Shown: positions 31,397 through 42,365, counted from the first letter of the stretch. The stretch is DNA of 64,000 nucleotides from Arthrobacter sp. (GCA_031277795.1 JAITLQ010000018.1:248001-312000), one strand, 5' to 3'. The notes: a model not told the origin generated them from the sequence alone. Translations and numbers: made by a program.

Positions 31397-32325
31397 TGCT
31401 CTGGTACATCGGCCGACGCCTTCTCCAATTGATCCCCGTCTTCTTCGGCGCAACGCTGCTCATCTATCTGATGGTGTTCGCGATGCCGGGCGATCCCATC
31501 GCCGCCCTGTTCGGTGACCGCCAGCCGTCGCCGGAGATCATCGCCCAGCTCCGCGCGCAGTACAACCTCGATAAGCCCGTCATCGTCCAGTACCTGATCT
31601 GGATCGGTGGGCTCTTCCGCGGCGACTTCGGCACCACCTACAGCGGGCAGCCCGTGTCAGCGGTGATGGCCCAGGCCTTCCCGATCACGGCCCGCCTGGC
31701 GGTTCTCGCCCTGCTCTTCGAGGGTGTCGCCGGCATCGCCATCGGCCTCGTGGCCGGCCTGCGCAAGGGCAAGATCTTCGACAACACCGCCCTGGTGGTC
31801 TCGCTGCTGCTGATCTCGGTTCCGACGTTCGTCACGGGTTTCGTCCTGCAGTACCTCTTCGGCATCAAGTGGGGCATCATCAGCACCACTGTCTCCGGAG
31901 CAGCACCGTGGGGCGAACTTATCGTCCCCGCGATCGTGCTCGCCTCGGTGTCCTTCGCCAATATCTTGCGCCTGACGCGCGCCTCCGTTGCCGAGAACAT
32001 GGGCGCCGACTTCGTCCGCACCGCTACGGCCAAGGGCCTCAAGCGCGGTCGGGTCATCCGCGTCCACATCCTGCGCAACTCGCTCATCCCGGTGGTGACC
32101 TACCTCGGCACGGACCTGGGCGCACTCATGGTGGGCGCCATCGTGACCGAAGGCATCTTCAACATTCACGGTGTTGGCGGCACGGTCTACCAGGCCGTCA
32201 TCAAGGGTGAGGGCCCCACGGTCGTCGCCTTTGTCGCCGTGATGGTGATCATCTTCATGCTGGCCAACCTGCTCGTTGACCTGCTGTACGCCGTGCTTGA
32301 CCCGAGGATTCGTTATGCCAAGTAA
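31396..32325 (+). CDS. Peptide ABC importer permease (OppB/DppB type), system 2
   Basis: A 309-residue permease of normal OppB/DppB length with six membrane segments. MLWYIGRRLLQLIPVFFGAT, FAMPGDPIAALFGDR and FRGDFGTTYSGQPVSAVM are canonical, as is the ATPase-contact loop MGADFVRTATAKGLKRGRVI with LRNSLIPVVTYLG. The ATG at 31396 overlaps the stop of a nine-codon leader. It lacks the inserted hydrophobic block seen in the system 1 counterpart. The stop overlaps the start of the next permease by 11 bases. Confidence 0.95.
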   Translation: MLWYIGRRLLQLIPVFFGATLLIYLMVFAMPGDPIAALFGDRQPSPEIIAQLRAQYNLDKPVIVQYLIWIGGLFRGDFGTTYSGQPVSAVMAQAFPITARLAVLALLFEGVAGIAIGLVAGLRKGKIFDNTALVVSLLLISVPTFVTGFVLQYLFGIKWGIISTTVSGAAPWGELIVPAIVLASVSFANILRLTRASVAENMGADFVRTATAKGLKRGRVIRVHILRNSLIPVVTYLGTDLGALMVGAIVTEGIFNIHGVGGTVYQAVIKGEGPTVVAFVAVMVIIFMLANLLVDLLYAVLDPRIRYAK

Positions 32326-33252
32326 CCGTCATATCGAGCGCTACGTCGCGCCGATCGATGAAACCCCGGTCGCCGGCGTCGACGCTGTCGACACCTCCCA
32401 GAAGGCCTCGAGCGTCTGGGGCGATGCGTGGAAGGACATGCGCAAGCGCTGGATGACCTGGGTGTGTTTCGCCCTCATCGTGTTGGTGCTGCTCGCCGTC
32501 GCCTTCCCGCAGCTCTACACCCGCACGGATCCCGACTACAAGTCCCTCATGGACTCGCTGGAGGGGCCGACCGAGGGACACCCGCTCGGCTTTAACAAGC
32601 AGGGCCAGGACGTCTTCGCCCGCCTCATCTGGGGCGCCCGCGCCTCGGTGATCGTCGGCCTGCTTGCCACGGTGCTGACCTCGCTCATCGGTGGCATCGT
32701 CGGCGCCATCGCCGGCTACTACGGCGGCTGGCTCGATGCCGTTGTCTCCCGCATCGGCGACATCTTCTTCGCGATTCCGTCCGTGCTCGGTGCCATCGTG
32801 GTGATGACCGTCCTGCCCTTCCGCAACGTCTTCTCCATCGCCATCACCTTGGCGATCTTCGGTTGGCCACAGGTGGCGCGCATCATGCGCGGTGCCGTGC
32901 TGACCGCCAAGAACGCCGATTACGTCACGGCCTCCATCGCCCTGGGCGTCTCGCGCGGCAAGATCCTGCTGCGGCACGTCATCCCGAACGCCCTCGCACC
33001 GGTCATCGTCATCACCACCGTGTCGCTTGGCGCGTACATCGTGGCCGAGGCGACGCTGTCCTTCCTGGGCATTGGTTTGGGCGACTCCGCCATCTCATGG
33101 GGCATGGACATCAGCGCCGCCCAGTCCACCTTGCGCGTCAAGCCCGAGCTGTTGCTCTGGCCGTCGGCCGCTCTGGCTGTGACCGTGCTGTCGTTCCTGC
33201 TGCTCGGCGACGTCGTCCGCGACGCGCTCGATCCGAAGGCGAGGTCCCGCCG

Positions 33253-33256
<4 letters not shown>
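32315..33256 (+). CDS. Peptide ABC importer permease (OppC/DppC type), system 2
   Basis: A 313-residue permease with the OppC_N segment (WKDMRKRWMTWVCFALIVLV), the conserved HPLGFNKQGQDVFARLIWGA near residue 95, and the coupling loop YVTASIALGVSRGKILLRHV. C-terminus GDVVRDALDPKARSRR is the usual family end. ATG 32315 begins 11 bases inside the previous gene. It forms the membrane channel with the preceding permease; the double ATPase gene starts within its stop (ATGA). Confidence 0.95.
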
Positions 33257-34980
<1,724 letters not shown>

Positions 34981-34997
34981 TCCCTTCGGGCCCGTCA

Positions 34998-35047
34998 AGA
35001 ACGACGGCGCCGTTCCCACCTCACGGTGGGAACGGCGCCGTCGTTCT
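34998..35047. terminator. Perfect 23-bp hairpin, convergent gene ends
   Basis: Arms 34998-35020 and 35025-35047 pair perfectly around TCAC; the left arm begins AGAACGACGGCGCCG and continues GTTCCCACC. GTTTGG follows. It separates the second peptide operon from the convergent PH-domain gene and belongs to the ACGACGSCG family. Confidence 0.9.
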
Positions 35048-35097
35048 GTTTGGCCCGCCCTAGGGCCAGCGGGCCGGCTCCGAGCCAGCGGGCCGCC

Positions 35098-35685
35098 TCA
35101 GACCAAGAAGAGGGACACCAGCGCCACCACGGCGAGGGCCCCGAAGAGGCTCCACTCGCGCTTGAGGAAGGTGCGGGTGACGGGGCCGGACGTGACGGCG
35201 TTGTTGCCGGCGGAGAGGGCGCGGTCGCGCTCGACGAGGAGGGAGCTGGCCACATCGAGGCGCGGGCCGCGCTCCTCCGGCACCTCGACCTCCAGCTGGG
35301 CACGGTTGCGCAGGCTCGCGCGGCCGCGCTTCATGGCCGACTGCGGGGCGGCCCAGACGCGCACCGGCTCGCCGCCGCGGGGGAGGAGCTCAACGAACAT
35401 CGTGGAGCGCGTGTCCTCGAGCTGGCCCCAGGGCACCCGGACGGAGAAGAGCACATTGCGCACCGTGGCGCCCGCCTCGTCGACGGTGAGGCGGGGAAGG
35501 ACAAACACGAGGGCGATGAAGGCGATGAGCAGCGCCGTCCACACCAGCACCGTGAGGCCCAAGCCCACGTAGCCGCGGGCGAAGCAGTCGTAGGCGGCAA
35601 AGAGGCCGATGAGCCCGCACAAGCCGACCCACACCCAGCCCGACCGGTTGCTCGTGACGACCAAGGGTGAGGGGGAAGTAGTCAT
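35098..35685 (-). CDS. Bacterial PH-domain membrane protein
   Basis: A 195-residue protein with two N-terminal membrane segments (VWVGLCGLIGLFAAY and LTVLVWTALLIAFIALVFVL), a central bacterial PH-like domain (LTVDEAGATVRNVLFSVRVP, WGQLEDTRSTMFVELLPRGG) and a C-terminal membrane segment (LFGALAVVALVSLFLV). This is the layout of the actinobacterial PH-domain proteins with the PH6/DUF-type fold. No function has been established. It is the only minus-strand gene between the peptide operons and typA, and is divergent from typA. Confidence 0.8.
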   Translation of the reverse strand: MTTSPSPLVVTSNRSGWVWVGLCGLIGLFAAYDCFARGYVGLGLTVLVWTALLIAFIALVFVLPRLTVDEAGATVRNVLFSVRVPWGQLEDTRSTMFVELLPRGGEPVRVWAAPQSAMKRGRASLRNRAQLEVEVPEERGPRLDVASSLLVERDRALSAGNNAVTSGPVTRTFLKREWSLFGALAVVALVSLFLV

Positions 35686-35746
35686 GTTCCTATGTTCCCA
35701 CGGGCCCCGGTGATGCGGCTCACCAGCACGCGCTGTGCAGTCGCGG

Positions 35747-35752
35747 TAGAAT
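35747..35752 (+). promoter_or_regulatory. -10 element of typA
   Basis: TAGAAT at 35747-35752 with a purine start site expected near 35759-35761, giving a leader of about 120 bases. The -35 region is not clear. Confidence 0.5.
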
Positions 35753-35879
35753 GAGGGACGGCGCCGTGATTTGCGCGCGCGTCGGGCCGGCCGGAGGCAA
35801 TCTCTTGCACCCGGAGGACCGCCCAGGACGTCACCCTACGGCGCCGAACACTCAATTTATGGAGAAGGACACTACTTCC

Positions 35880-37781
35880 ATGGCCATTGCCTCACGCGAG
35901 GACCTCCGCAACGTCGCCATCGTCGCGCACGTTGACCACGGCAAGACCACCCTGGTCGACGCCATGCTCAAGCAGACGGGTGCCTTCTCCGATCACGGCG
36001 AGACCGACGATCGAGTCATGGACTCCGGCGAGCTCGAGCGCGAGAAGGGCATCACCATTCTCGCCAAGAACACCACCGTGTTCTACAACGGCCCCTCCGC
36101 CAAGGGCCACGACGTGACGATCAACGTCATCGACACCCCCGGCCACGCCGACTTCGGCGGCGAGGTGGAGCGCGGCCTGTCCATGGTGGATGGCGTGGTG
36201 CTCCTCGTCGACGCCTCCGAGGGCCCGCTGCCGCAGACCCGCTTCGTGCTGCGCAAGGCGCTGGCCGCCAAGAAGCCGGTCATCCTGGTCGTCAACAAGA
36301 CCGACCGCCCCGACGCCCGCATCGAGGGCGTCATCTCCGACTCCATGGACTTGCTCCTTGGCCTGGCCGGCGACCTCGCCGACGAGGTGCCGGACCTGGA
36401 CCTCGACTCCGTCCTCGACGTCCCCGTGGTCTTCGCCTCCGGCAAGGCCGGCCGCGCCTCCCGCGAGCAGCCCGCCGACGGCACGCTGCCCGACAACGAG
36501 GACCTCGAGCCGCTCTTCGCCGCCATCATGGAGCACGTCCCGGCCCCGACCTACGACACGGACGAGGTCCTGCAGGCCCACGTGACCAACCTGGACGCCT
36601 CGCCGTTCCTGGGCCGCCTGGCCCTGCTGCGCATCTACTCCGGCACCCTGCAGAAGGGCCAGCACGTCGCCTGGGCCAAGACCGATGGCACCCTGCAGAA
36701 CGTGAAGATCACCGAGCTGCTGGCCACCAAGGGCCTCGCCCGTGTTCCCGCCGAGCAGGCCGGCCCGGGTGAGATCGTGGCCGTCGCCGGCATCGAGAAC
36801 ATCATGATCGGTGAGACCCTCACCGATGCGGAGAACCCCAAGCCGCTGCCGCTCATCACGGTGGACGACCCGGCGATCTCCATGACCATCGGCATCAACA
36901 CCTCCCCGCTGGCCGGCCGCGTCAAGGGCGCCAAGGTCACGGCCCGCCAGGTCAAGGATCGCCTCGACCGCGAGCTCATCGGCAACGTCTCGCTCAAGGT
37001 CCTCCCGACCGAGCGCCCGGACGCGTGGGAGGTCCAGGGCCGCGGCGAGCTCGCCCTGGCCATCCTCGTGGAGCAGATGCGCCGCGAGAACTTCGAGCTC
37101 ACCGTCGGCAAGCCCCAGGTGGTCACCAAGACCATCGACGGCAAGGTCCACGAGCCGATGGAAGAGATGACCATCGACACCCCCGAGGAGTACCTCGGCG
37201 CCATCACGCAGCTCATGGCCGCCCGCAAGGGCCGCATGACCGAGATGACGAACCACGGCTCCGGCTGGATTCGCATGCAGTTCGTGGTCCCGGCCCGCGG
37301 CCTGATCGGCTTCCGCACCAAGTTCCTGACCGAGACCCGCGGCGCGGGCATCGCGTCCTCCATCGCCGCCGGCTACGAGCCGTGGGCGGGCCCGATCGAG
37401 TACCGCCTCAACGGGTCGATCGTCTCCGACCGCGCCGGTGTGGCCACGCCGTTCGCCATGATCAACCTGCAGGAGCGCTGCTCCTTCTTCGTGAAGCCTA
37501 CGCAGGAGGTCTACGAGGGCATGATCGTGGGCGAGAACTCGCGCGCCGACGACATGGACGTCAACGTCACCAAGGAGAAGAAGCTCACCAACATGCGCTC
37601 CGCCTCCGCCGACAACTTCGAGGGCCTGACCCCGCCGCGCATCCTGACGCTGGAGGAGTCCCTCGAGTTCGCCCGCGAGGACGAGTGCGTCGAGGTCACC
37701 CCGGACGCGATCCGCATCCGCAAGGTCATCCTCGACAACAACGAGCGCCTCAAGGCCGCGCGTCAGCGCGCCCGCGCCTGA
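35880..37781 (+). CDS. typA: Ribosome-associated GTPase TypA/BipA
   Basis: A 633-residue translational GTPase. P-loop [15 protein letters not shown] at about 15-29, GERxx-region [15 protein letters not shown] at about 50-64, [14 protein letters not shown] at about 80-93 and [10 protein letters not shown] at about 138-147 are the G motifs; EF-G-like domains II, III and V follow, and the C-terminal domain ([20 protein letters not shown], then [17 protein letters not shown]) is specific to TypA/BipA. It binds the ribosome, aids late 50S assembly and is needed under stress or cold. GAGAAGGAC precedes the ATG at 35880. A small membrane-protein gene follows 8 bases downstream. Confidence 0.97.
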   Translation: MAIASREDLRNVAIVAHVDHGKTTLVDAMLKQTGAFSDHGETDDRVMDSGELEREKGITILAKNTTVFYNGPSAKGHDVTINVIDTPGHADFGGEVERGLSMVDGVVLLVDASEGPLPQTRFVLRKALAAKKPVILVVNKTDRPDARIEGVISDSMDLLLGLAGDLADEVPDLDLDSVLDVPVVFASGKAGRASREQPADGTLPDNEDLEPLFAAIMEHVPAPTYDTDEVLQAHVTNLDASPFLGRLALLRIYSGTLQKGQHVAWAKTDGTLQNVKITELLATKGLARVPAEQAGPGEIVAVAGIENIMIGETLTDAENPKPLPLITVDDPAISMTIGINTSPLAGRVKGAKVTARQVKDRLDRELIGNVSLKVLPTERPDAWEVQGRGELALAILVEQMRRENFELTVGKPQVVTKTIDGKVHEPMEEMTIDTPEEYLGAITQLMAARKGRMTEMTNHGSGWIRMQFVVPARGLIGFRTKFLTETRGAGIASSIAAGYEPWAGPIEYRLNGSIVSDRAGVATPFAMINLQERCSFFVKPTQEVYEGMIVGENSRADDMDVNVTKEKKLTNMRSASADNFEGLTPPRILTLEESLEFAREDECVEVTPDAIRIRKVILDNNERLKAARQRARA

Positions 37782-37789
37782 GGTATCGC

Positions 37790-38293
37790 GTGAACAACGC
37801 GCAGCAGCCCGTCCCGCCCCGCGAGGGGGCGGGGTGGGCTGCGCCCGTTTCCGCCCCCGAGCCGCCGCGCGGCCGGCCGGTCCCCGGCTGGCTTGCCGTG
37901 CTCGGATCCCTGGCCCTCGGCGCCCTGGTGGGCGTCGTGGCCGTGCTGTGGCAGGGCTGGTCCACCGTCTTGACCACGCCCGGGGTGATCGTCCTCCCGT
38001 GGGGCGCCCTGCTCGGCGTGCTCGCCGTGTTCTTCACGGCGGTGGCCTGGGGGCTGCGCACCGCCCGCCGCTGGGTGCCCGGCGTCGTGGGGCTCGTGGC
38101 CTTCGCCATCTTGGCCGCGGTCTCGATGGATCAGCACAACGTCCTCATCGCGCCGCTGGATACGCGCTACTTCCAGATCGCACCGGGCGCCGTGTGGTCG
38201 GCGTTTGTGGTCACGGGCGGCGTGGTTGTCGCGACCCTGGCAGCCCTCCTCATCGTGGCGCGGCAGGTGCCCGCCACGCGCAAGGCGGGCTGA
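37790..38293 (+). CDS. Small membrane protein of unknown function after typA
   Basis: A 167-residue protein with about four hydrophobic segments (WLAVLGSLALGALVGVVAVL, IVLPWGALLGVLAVFFTAVAW, WVPGVVGLVAFAILAAVSM, AFVVTGGVVVATLAALLIVA as seen by eye) after a Pro-rich 30-residue start. I do not recognise the family. GTG 37790 has GAGG 7 bases upstream and lies 8 bases after the typA stop, so it is co-transcribed with typA. It ends before a convergent-gene hairpin. Confidence 0.8.
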   Translation: MNNAQQPVPPREGAGWAAPVSAPEPPRGRPVPGWLAVLGSLALGALVGVVAVLWQGWSTVLTTPGVIVLPWGALLGVLAVFFTAVAWGLRTARRWVPGVVGLVAFAILAAVSMDQHNVLIAPLDTRYFQIAPGAVWSAFVVTGGVVVATLAALLIVARQVPATRKAG

Positions 38294-38315
38294 GGCCCGC
38301 GGCGGCTTTACTCAC

Positions 38316-38330
38316 CACGGCACGACGGCG
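38316..38330 (+). repeat. 15-base core of dispersed gene-end repeat
   Basis: CACGGCACGACGGCG, differing by one base from the cores at 42366 and 14942. The identity with 42366 extends to CACCACGGCACGACG, beyond the hairpin arm. Confidence 0.7.
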
Positions 38331-38364
38331 CCGTTCCCCACCTGGCGGGGGAACGGCGCCGTCG
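38323..38364. terminator. Perfect 17-bp hairpin, convergent gene ends
   Basis: Arms CGACGGCGCCGTTCCCC (38323-38339) and complement (38348-38364), loop of 8. It separates the post-typA membrane-protein gene from the convergent ArsR-type gene. Confidence 0.85.
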
Positions 38365-38396
38365 CGCTGTGGTGGGGAGCTGTGGCGCCGGCCGGC

Positions 38397-38891
38397 TCAG
38401 CCGGCGGAGGTGTCGAGGTGGTGGGCCACGAAGAGCGAGGTGGGGACGGCGTCGTCGCCGGCCGGCCGGTTCGCGAACTCCTCCACGAGCTCGCGCAGGC
38501 GGGACAGGAGCTCCAGCTGGTCCTGCTCCCCGAGCTTGAGGCCGACGCGCATCACCTGGATCTCGTCGGGGGCCAGGCCGTTGACCTCCTGCAGGAAGGT
38601 CTCCAGCAGGACGGGGGCGGCGTCGGGGAGGGGAGTGTTCCACGAGAGCTTGGTGCTGCGGTAGGGCACCTCCTTGGCACCGCGCTTGCCGCGGCGCTCC
38701 TGCTCGGCCTCGAGGAAGCCGGTGTTCACGAGGGTGCGCACGTGGTGCAGCGTCGTCGCCGGATTCATGCCGAGCGCGTCGGCGATGTCCTTGTTGGTGC
38801 GGGACTGGTGCAGGCACAGCCGCAGGATCCGCAGACGGACGGGGGAGGAGAGGGCGCGGGCGCGCGCCTGGGCCGTCTCGTCGGTGTTCAT
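38397..38891 (-). CDS. ArsR-type winged-helix transcriptional regulator
   Basis: A 164-residue regulator. Residues about 5-85 form the winged helix (RARALSSPVRLRILRLCLHQ, NKDIADALGMNPATTLHHVR, VNTGFLEAEQ), and the remaining part is a helical dimerisation region (AAPVLLETFLQEVNGL, LLSRLRELVEEFANR). No metal-binding cysteines are seen, so the effector is unknown. I choose ATG 38891 because TATGAT, a near-perfect -10, lies 7 bases upstream; an alternative ATG at 38903 would fall inside it. It follows the SH3-like gene on the same strand after 42 bases. Confidence 0.85.
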   Translation of the reverse strand: MNTDETAQARARALSSPVRLRILRLCLHQSRTNKDIADALGMNPATTLHHVRTLVNTGFLEAEQERRGKRGAKEVPYRSTKLSWNTPLPDAAPVLLETFLQEVNGLAPDEIQVMRVGLKLGEQDQLELLSRLRELVEEFANRPAGDDAVPTSLFVAHHLDTSAG

Positions 38892-38933
38892 GCCCAGCAT
38901 CATAGGCGGAAAGCGCCCAGTGATTGAAACTGT

Positions 38934-39176
38934 CTAATCGCTACGTGAAGCGCGCCGGGCCGGCGGCGGCGGAACGGGTTTGGCGTGGGTGATCAAGGAG
39001 GTGGCGATCCTCACCTCGCCGCGCTTGGTCCGAACGCAGATCGAGCGCTCGGCGCCCTCCCCTCGCACCCACAGCAGCGGCCCCAGGGCGTCGCTGAGTC
39101 GACCGTCCGGCCCGTCCAGGCGGTAGCGCACCACCACGCGGGTTCCGGGGCGCAGGGCGTCGAAGAGGTCGCTCAT
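38934..39176 (-). CDS. Free-standing SH3-like domain (Rv0428c N-terminal type)
   Basis: An 80-residue protein. LRPGTRVVVRYRLDGPDGRL, LSDALGPLLWV and KRGEVRIATSLITHAKPVPP match the SH3-like barrel that starts the GNAT acetyltransferase Rv0428c of Mycobacterium tuberculosis and relatives. The acetyltransferase half is missing; the frame ends 10 residues after the domain with RRASRSD. ATG 39176 has TAGGCT 8 bases upstream and no SD. It may be a naturally separate domain or the stub of a longer gene. No function is known. Confidence 0.75.
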   Translation of the reverse strand: MSDLFDALRPGTRVVVRYRLDGPDGRLSDALGPLLWVRGEGAERSICVRTKRGEVRIATSLITHAKPVPPPPARRASRSD

Positions 39177-39342
39177 GGCACGAGAGCCTAGCGGCCAAGC
39201 CGGCGTTTGCCTTGGTGGGCAAGGGCACCCTTAGCCATGCCTCCGCGTGGCCGGGACTAGACTGGCGGGAGTATTCACGAACGGTTGGCGCGCGCGCCCG
39301 TCCGTTCGATTCACCCGAGGACCAGGAGAGGTCGGCGTCACC

Positions 39343-39669
39343 GTGACGTACATCATCGCGCAGCCCTGCGTGGACCTGAAGGACAAGGCCTGCATCGACG
39401 AGTGCCCTGTCGATTGCATCTACGAGGGCGAACGCAGCCTCTACATCCACCCGGACGAATGCGTCGATTGCGGCGCGTGCGAGCCGGTCTGCCCCGTCGA
39501 GGCCATCTACTACGAGGACGACGTCCCGGAGGAGTGGGCCGACTACTACAAGGCCAACGTGGAGTTCTTCGACGACCTGGGCTCGCCGGGTGGCGCCGCC
39601 AAGCTCGGCAAGATCGACGCGGATCACGCCTTCATCGCGGCCCTGCCGCCGCAGAACCAGGATCACTGA
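39343..39669 (+). CDS. fdxA: 7Fe ferredoxin FdxA
   Basis: A 108-residue ferredoxin. The pattern CVDLKDKACIDECPVDCIY, broken here after 19 residues, then CVDCGACEPVCPVEAIY, supplies seven cysteines for one [3Fe-4S] and one [4Fe-4S] cluster as in actinobacterial FdxA. It is a soluble electron carrier for redox enzymes. GTG 39343 (VTYIIAQPC) is the conserved start; AGGAGAGG lies about 12 bases upstream. dapC begins only 4 bases after its stop, an order common in actinobacteria, so the two are probably one transcript. Confidence 0.96.
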   Translation: MTYIIAQPCVDLKDKACIDECPVDCIYEGERSLYIHPDECVDCGACEPVCPVEAIYYEDDVPEEWADYYKANVEFFDDLGSPGGAAKLGKIDADHAFIAALPPQNQDH

Positions 39670-39673
39670 GCGC

Positions 39674-40777
39674 GTGCTGAAGCTGCCGGATTACCCCTGG
39701 GAAGCCCTGGCCCCGTACCGCGAGGTGGCGGCCAAGCACGAGGGCGGCGTGGTCGACCTCTCGATCGGCACCCCCGTCGACCCCACGCCGCAGCACATCC
39801 GCGAGGCGCTGGCCGCCGCGGCCGACGCCCACGGCTACCCCACGACGCACGGCACCCCCGCCCTGCGCGAGGCGATCGTTGATTGGTACCGGCGCCGCCG
39901 CGGCGTAACCGGGCTGAGCAGTGACGACGTCATGCCGACCGTCGGCTCCAAGGAGCTCGTCGCCTGGCTGCCGCTCTTGCTCGGCCTCGGCGAGGGGGAC
40001 GTGGTGGTGCGCCCGCGCGTCGCCTACCCCACCTACGACATCGGGGCCCGGCTGGCCGGCGCCACCGCCGTGGCGGCCGAGGAGCTCTCCGAGCTGGATC
40101 CGGAGACCCGCTCGCAGGTGAAGCTCGTCTGGCTGAATTCGCCTGGCAACCCCACGGGCGCCGTCCTCGGCGCGAGCGCGCTCAAGGCCCGCGTTGACGC
40201 CGCCCGCGAACTGGGCGCCGTCGTGGCCTCCGACGAGTGCTACGCCGAGCTGGGCTGGGGCGAGTGGGAGGCCGGGGTGCCCTCGGTCCTCGCGCCCGAG
40301 GTGAGCGGCGGCGACCTCAACGGCCTGCTGAGCGTCTACTCGCTCTCCAAGCAGTCGAATCTGGCCGGCTACCGTGCGGCGTTCATCGCCGGCGCCCCTG
40401 ACCTGATGGCCGAGCTCGTGAACTCCCGCAAGCACGCAGGCATGATCGTGCCTGCACCGGTGCAGGCCGCCATGATCGCGGCCCTCGGGGACAACGAGCG
40501 CGTCCAGGCGCAGAAGGACCTCTACCGCGCCCGCCGCGAGGCGCTGCTTCCGGCGCTCCTCGCCGCCGGTTTCACCATCACCGATTCGGAGGCGGGGCTG
40601 TACCTGTGGTGCGGCCGCGGCGAAGGCACGTGGGAGTCCATCGCGTGGTTTGCCGAGCGCGGGATCGTGGCCGGCCCCGGCGTCTTCTACGGCACCGAGG
40701 GGGAGGGACGCGTCCGCGTCGCCCTGACGGCCAGCGACGAACGCATCGCCGAGGCCGTCAAGCGCCTGAGCGCCTGA
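39674..40777 (+). CDS. dapC: Succinyldiaminopimelate transaminase DapC
   Basis: A 367-residue fold-type I PLP aminotransferase. VLKLPDYPWEALAPYREVAA opens as in actinobacterial DapC; LNSPGNPTGAVL, VVASDECYAELGW (PLP-contact Asp/Tyr) and SVYSLSKQSNLAGYRAAF with the Schiff-base Lys (in SLSKQSN, about residue 227) follow. It converts N-succinyl-2-amino-6-oxopimelate to N-succinyl-LL-diaminopimelate with glutamate, in the lysine/peptidoglycan route that also uses DapD and DapE encoded at 43-45 kb. GTG 39674 follows the fdxA stop by 4 bases. A hairpin ends the unit. Confidence 0.94.
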   Translation: MLKLPDYPWEALAPYREVAAKHEGGVVDLSIGTPVDPTPQHIREALAAAADAHGYPTTHGTPALREAIVDWYRRRRGVTGLSSDDVMPTVGSKELVAWLPLLLGLGEGDVVVRPRVAYPTYDIGARLAGATAVAAEELSELDPETRSQVKLVWLNSPGNPTGAVLGASALKARVDAARELGAVVASDECYAELGWGEWEAGVPSVLAPEVSGGDLNGLLSVYSLSKQSNLAGYRAAFIAGAPDLMAELVNSRKHAGMIVPAPVQAAMIAALGDNERVQAQKDLYRARREALLPALLAAGFTITDSEAGLYLWCGRGEGTWESIAWFAERGIVAGPGVFYGTEGEGRVRVALTASDERIAEAVKRLSA

Positions 40778-40800
40778 ACCGGCACCGCCCCCCAGCAACG

Positions 40801-40844
40801 CGACGCCGCGTGTCCCCGAGAACCGTCGGGGTCACGCGGCGTCG
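40801..40844 (+). terminator. Terminator after dapC
   Basis: Arms of 19 bases (40801-40819, 40826-40844) with one T-T mismatch, left arm CGACGCCGCGTGTCCCCGA, loop GAACCG. It is 23 bases past the dapC stop and belongs to the same hairpin family. Confidence 0.85.
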
Positions 40845-40851
40845 TGCTGTG
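40837..40851 (-). repeat. 15-base core of dispersed gene-end repeat (minus orientation)
   Basis: Minus strand CACAGCACGACGCCG, identical to 20779-20793; it overlaps the right arm of the hairpin at 40801. Confidence 0.7.
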
Positions 40852-40981
40852 GCCGGACCACGCACCCGCCGCACGGCCGCGCGGAATCCGCGAGCAGAAC
40901 CTTGTTCGTCCCGGGGGTGTGCATCCCCCTCCGGGCACGCCCGGGCGACACCCCGTTTTCGCGAGGAAGCCTGACAGGCGT

Positions 40982-40987
40982 TAGATT
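40982..40987 (+). promoter_or_regulatory. -10 element of gltA
   Basis: TAGATT at 40982-40987 gives a leader of about 50 bases that ends with GTGAGGAG before the ATG at 41043. The -35 region is not clear. Confidence 0.5.
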
Positions 40988-41042
40988 GGCCGGTGAGAAC
41001 CGGTGTCACCACACCATTCAAACTCCGTGAGGAGAACCATCC

Positions 41043-42320
41043 ATGACTGAAGCGAAGGCCCACCTCGATTTCGCGGGTTCCAGCCTCGACCTCCCGGTCG
41101 TGAATGCCGTTGAAGGCAATGACGGCTTTGCGATCGCACCCCTGCTCAAGACCACCGGGAATGTCACCTACGACCCCGGGTTCATGAACACGGCCGCCAC
41201 CAAGTCGGCCATCACCTACATCGACGGCGACGCGGGCATCCTGCGTTACCGCGGCTACCCGATCGAGCAGCTGGCGAAGCACTCCAGCTTCCTCGAGACC
41301 TCCTACCTGCTCATCTACGGCGAGCTCCCGAGCGCCACCGAGCTGGAGGAGTTCGACCAGAAGATCCGCCGCCACACGCTGCTGCACGAGGAGCTCAAGG
41401 GCTTCTTCGACGGCTTCCCGCGCGACGCCCACCCGATGCCGGTGCTGTCCTCCGCCGTCTCGGCGCTGTCGACCTGGTACCAGGACTCCCTGGATCCCTT
41501 CGACCCGGAGCAGGTGGAGCTCTCCACCATCCGCCTCCTGGCCAAGATGCCGGTCATCGCCGCGTATGCGCACAAGAAGTCGCTGGGACAGGCCCTCCTG
41601 TACCCGGACAACTCCATGAACCTCGTGGAGAACTTCCTGCGCCTGGCCTTCGGCATGCCGACCGAGCCCTACGAGCTCGACCCCGACATGGTCAAGGCGC
41701 TCGATCTGCTGCTCATCCTGCACGCCGATCACGAGCAGAACGCCTCCACCTCCACGGTCCGCCTGGTGGGTTCCACCGACGCGAACCTGTTTGCCTCCGT
41801 GTCCGCCGGCATCAACGCCCTCTTCGGCCCCGCCCACGGCGGCGCCAACGAGGCGGTGCTGAAGATGCTGCGCCAGATCCAGGCCGACGGCGTCTCGCCG
41901 GATGCCTTCATGGAGAAGGTGAAGAACAAGGAGGACGGCGTCCGCCTGATGGGCTTCGGCCACCGCGTGTACAAGAACTACGACCCGCGCGCCAAGATCA
42001 TCAAGCAGACGGCCCACGACATCCTCGAGAAGCAGGGTGCCAACGAGCTGCTCGACATCGCGATGAGCCTGGAAGAGAAGGCGCTGAGCGATGACTACTT
42101 CATCCAGCGCAAGCTCTACCCGAACGTGGACTTCTACACCGGCCTGATCTACAAAGCGATGGGCTTCCCCGAGAAGATGTTCACGGTGCTCTTTGCCATC
42201 GGCCGCCTCCCGGGCTGGATCGCCCAGTGGCGCGAGATGATGCTGGATCCCGAGCGCAAGATCGGCCGCCCGCGTCAGCTGTACACGGGCCACGCCGCCC
42301 GCGACTACCCGCAGGCCTGA
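41043..42320 (+). CDS. gltA: Citrate synthase
   Basis: A 425-residue type II citrate synthase. Catalytic residues are visible in LFGPAHGGANE (His at about 265), FGHRVYKNYDPRA (His at about 307) and NVDFYTGLIYKAMG (Asp at about 363); GRPRQLYTGHAARDYP is the usual C-terminus. It condenses acetyl-CoA with oxaloacetate, the entry step of the TCA cycle, in the cytosol. GAGGAG lies 7 bases before the ATG. It stands alone between dapC and the convergent lysozyme-like gene and is bounded by hairpins. Confidence 0.97.
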   Translation: MTEAKAHLDFAGSSLDLPVVNAVEGNDGFAIAPLLKTTGNVTYDPGFMNTAATKSAITYIDGDAGILRYRGYPIEQLAKHSSFLETSYLLIYGELPSATELEEFDQKIRRHTLLHEELKGFFDGFPRDAHPMPVLSSAVSALSTWYQDSLDPFDPEQVELSTIRLLAKMPVIAAYAHKKSLGQALLYPDNSMNLVENFLRLAFGMPTEPYELDPDMVKALDLLLILHADHEQNASTSTVRLVGSTDANLFASVSAGINALFGPAHGGANEAVLKMLRQIQADGVSPDAFMEKVKNKEDGVRLMGFGHRVYKNYDPRAKIIKQTAHDILEKQGANELLDIAMSLEEKALSDDYFIQRKLYPNVDFYTGLIYKAMGFPEKMFTVLFAIGRLPGWIAQWREMMLDPERKIGRPRQLYTGHAARDYPQA

Positions 42321-42365
42321 TGCCGTGAGGCGGCGGGGCGCCGCCCCGCCGCACGGCTCACGCAC

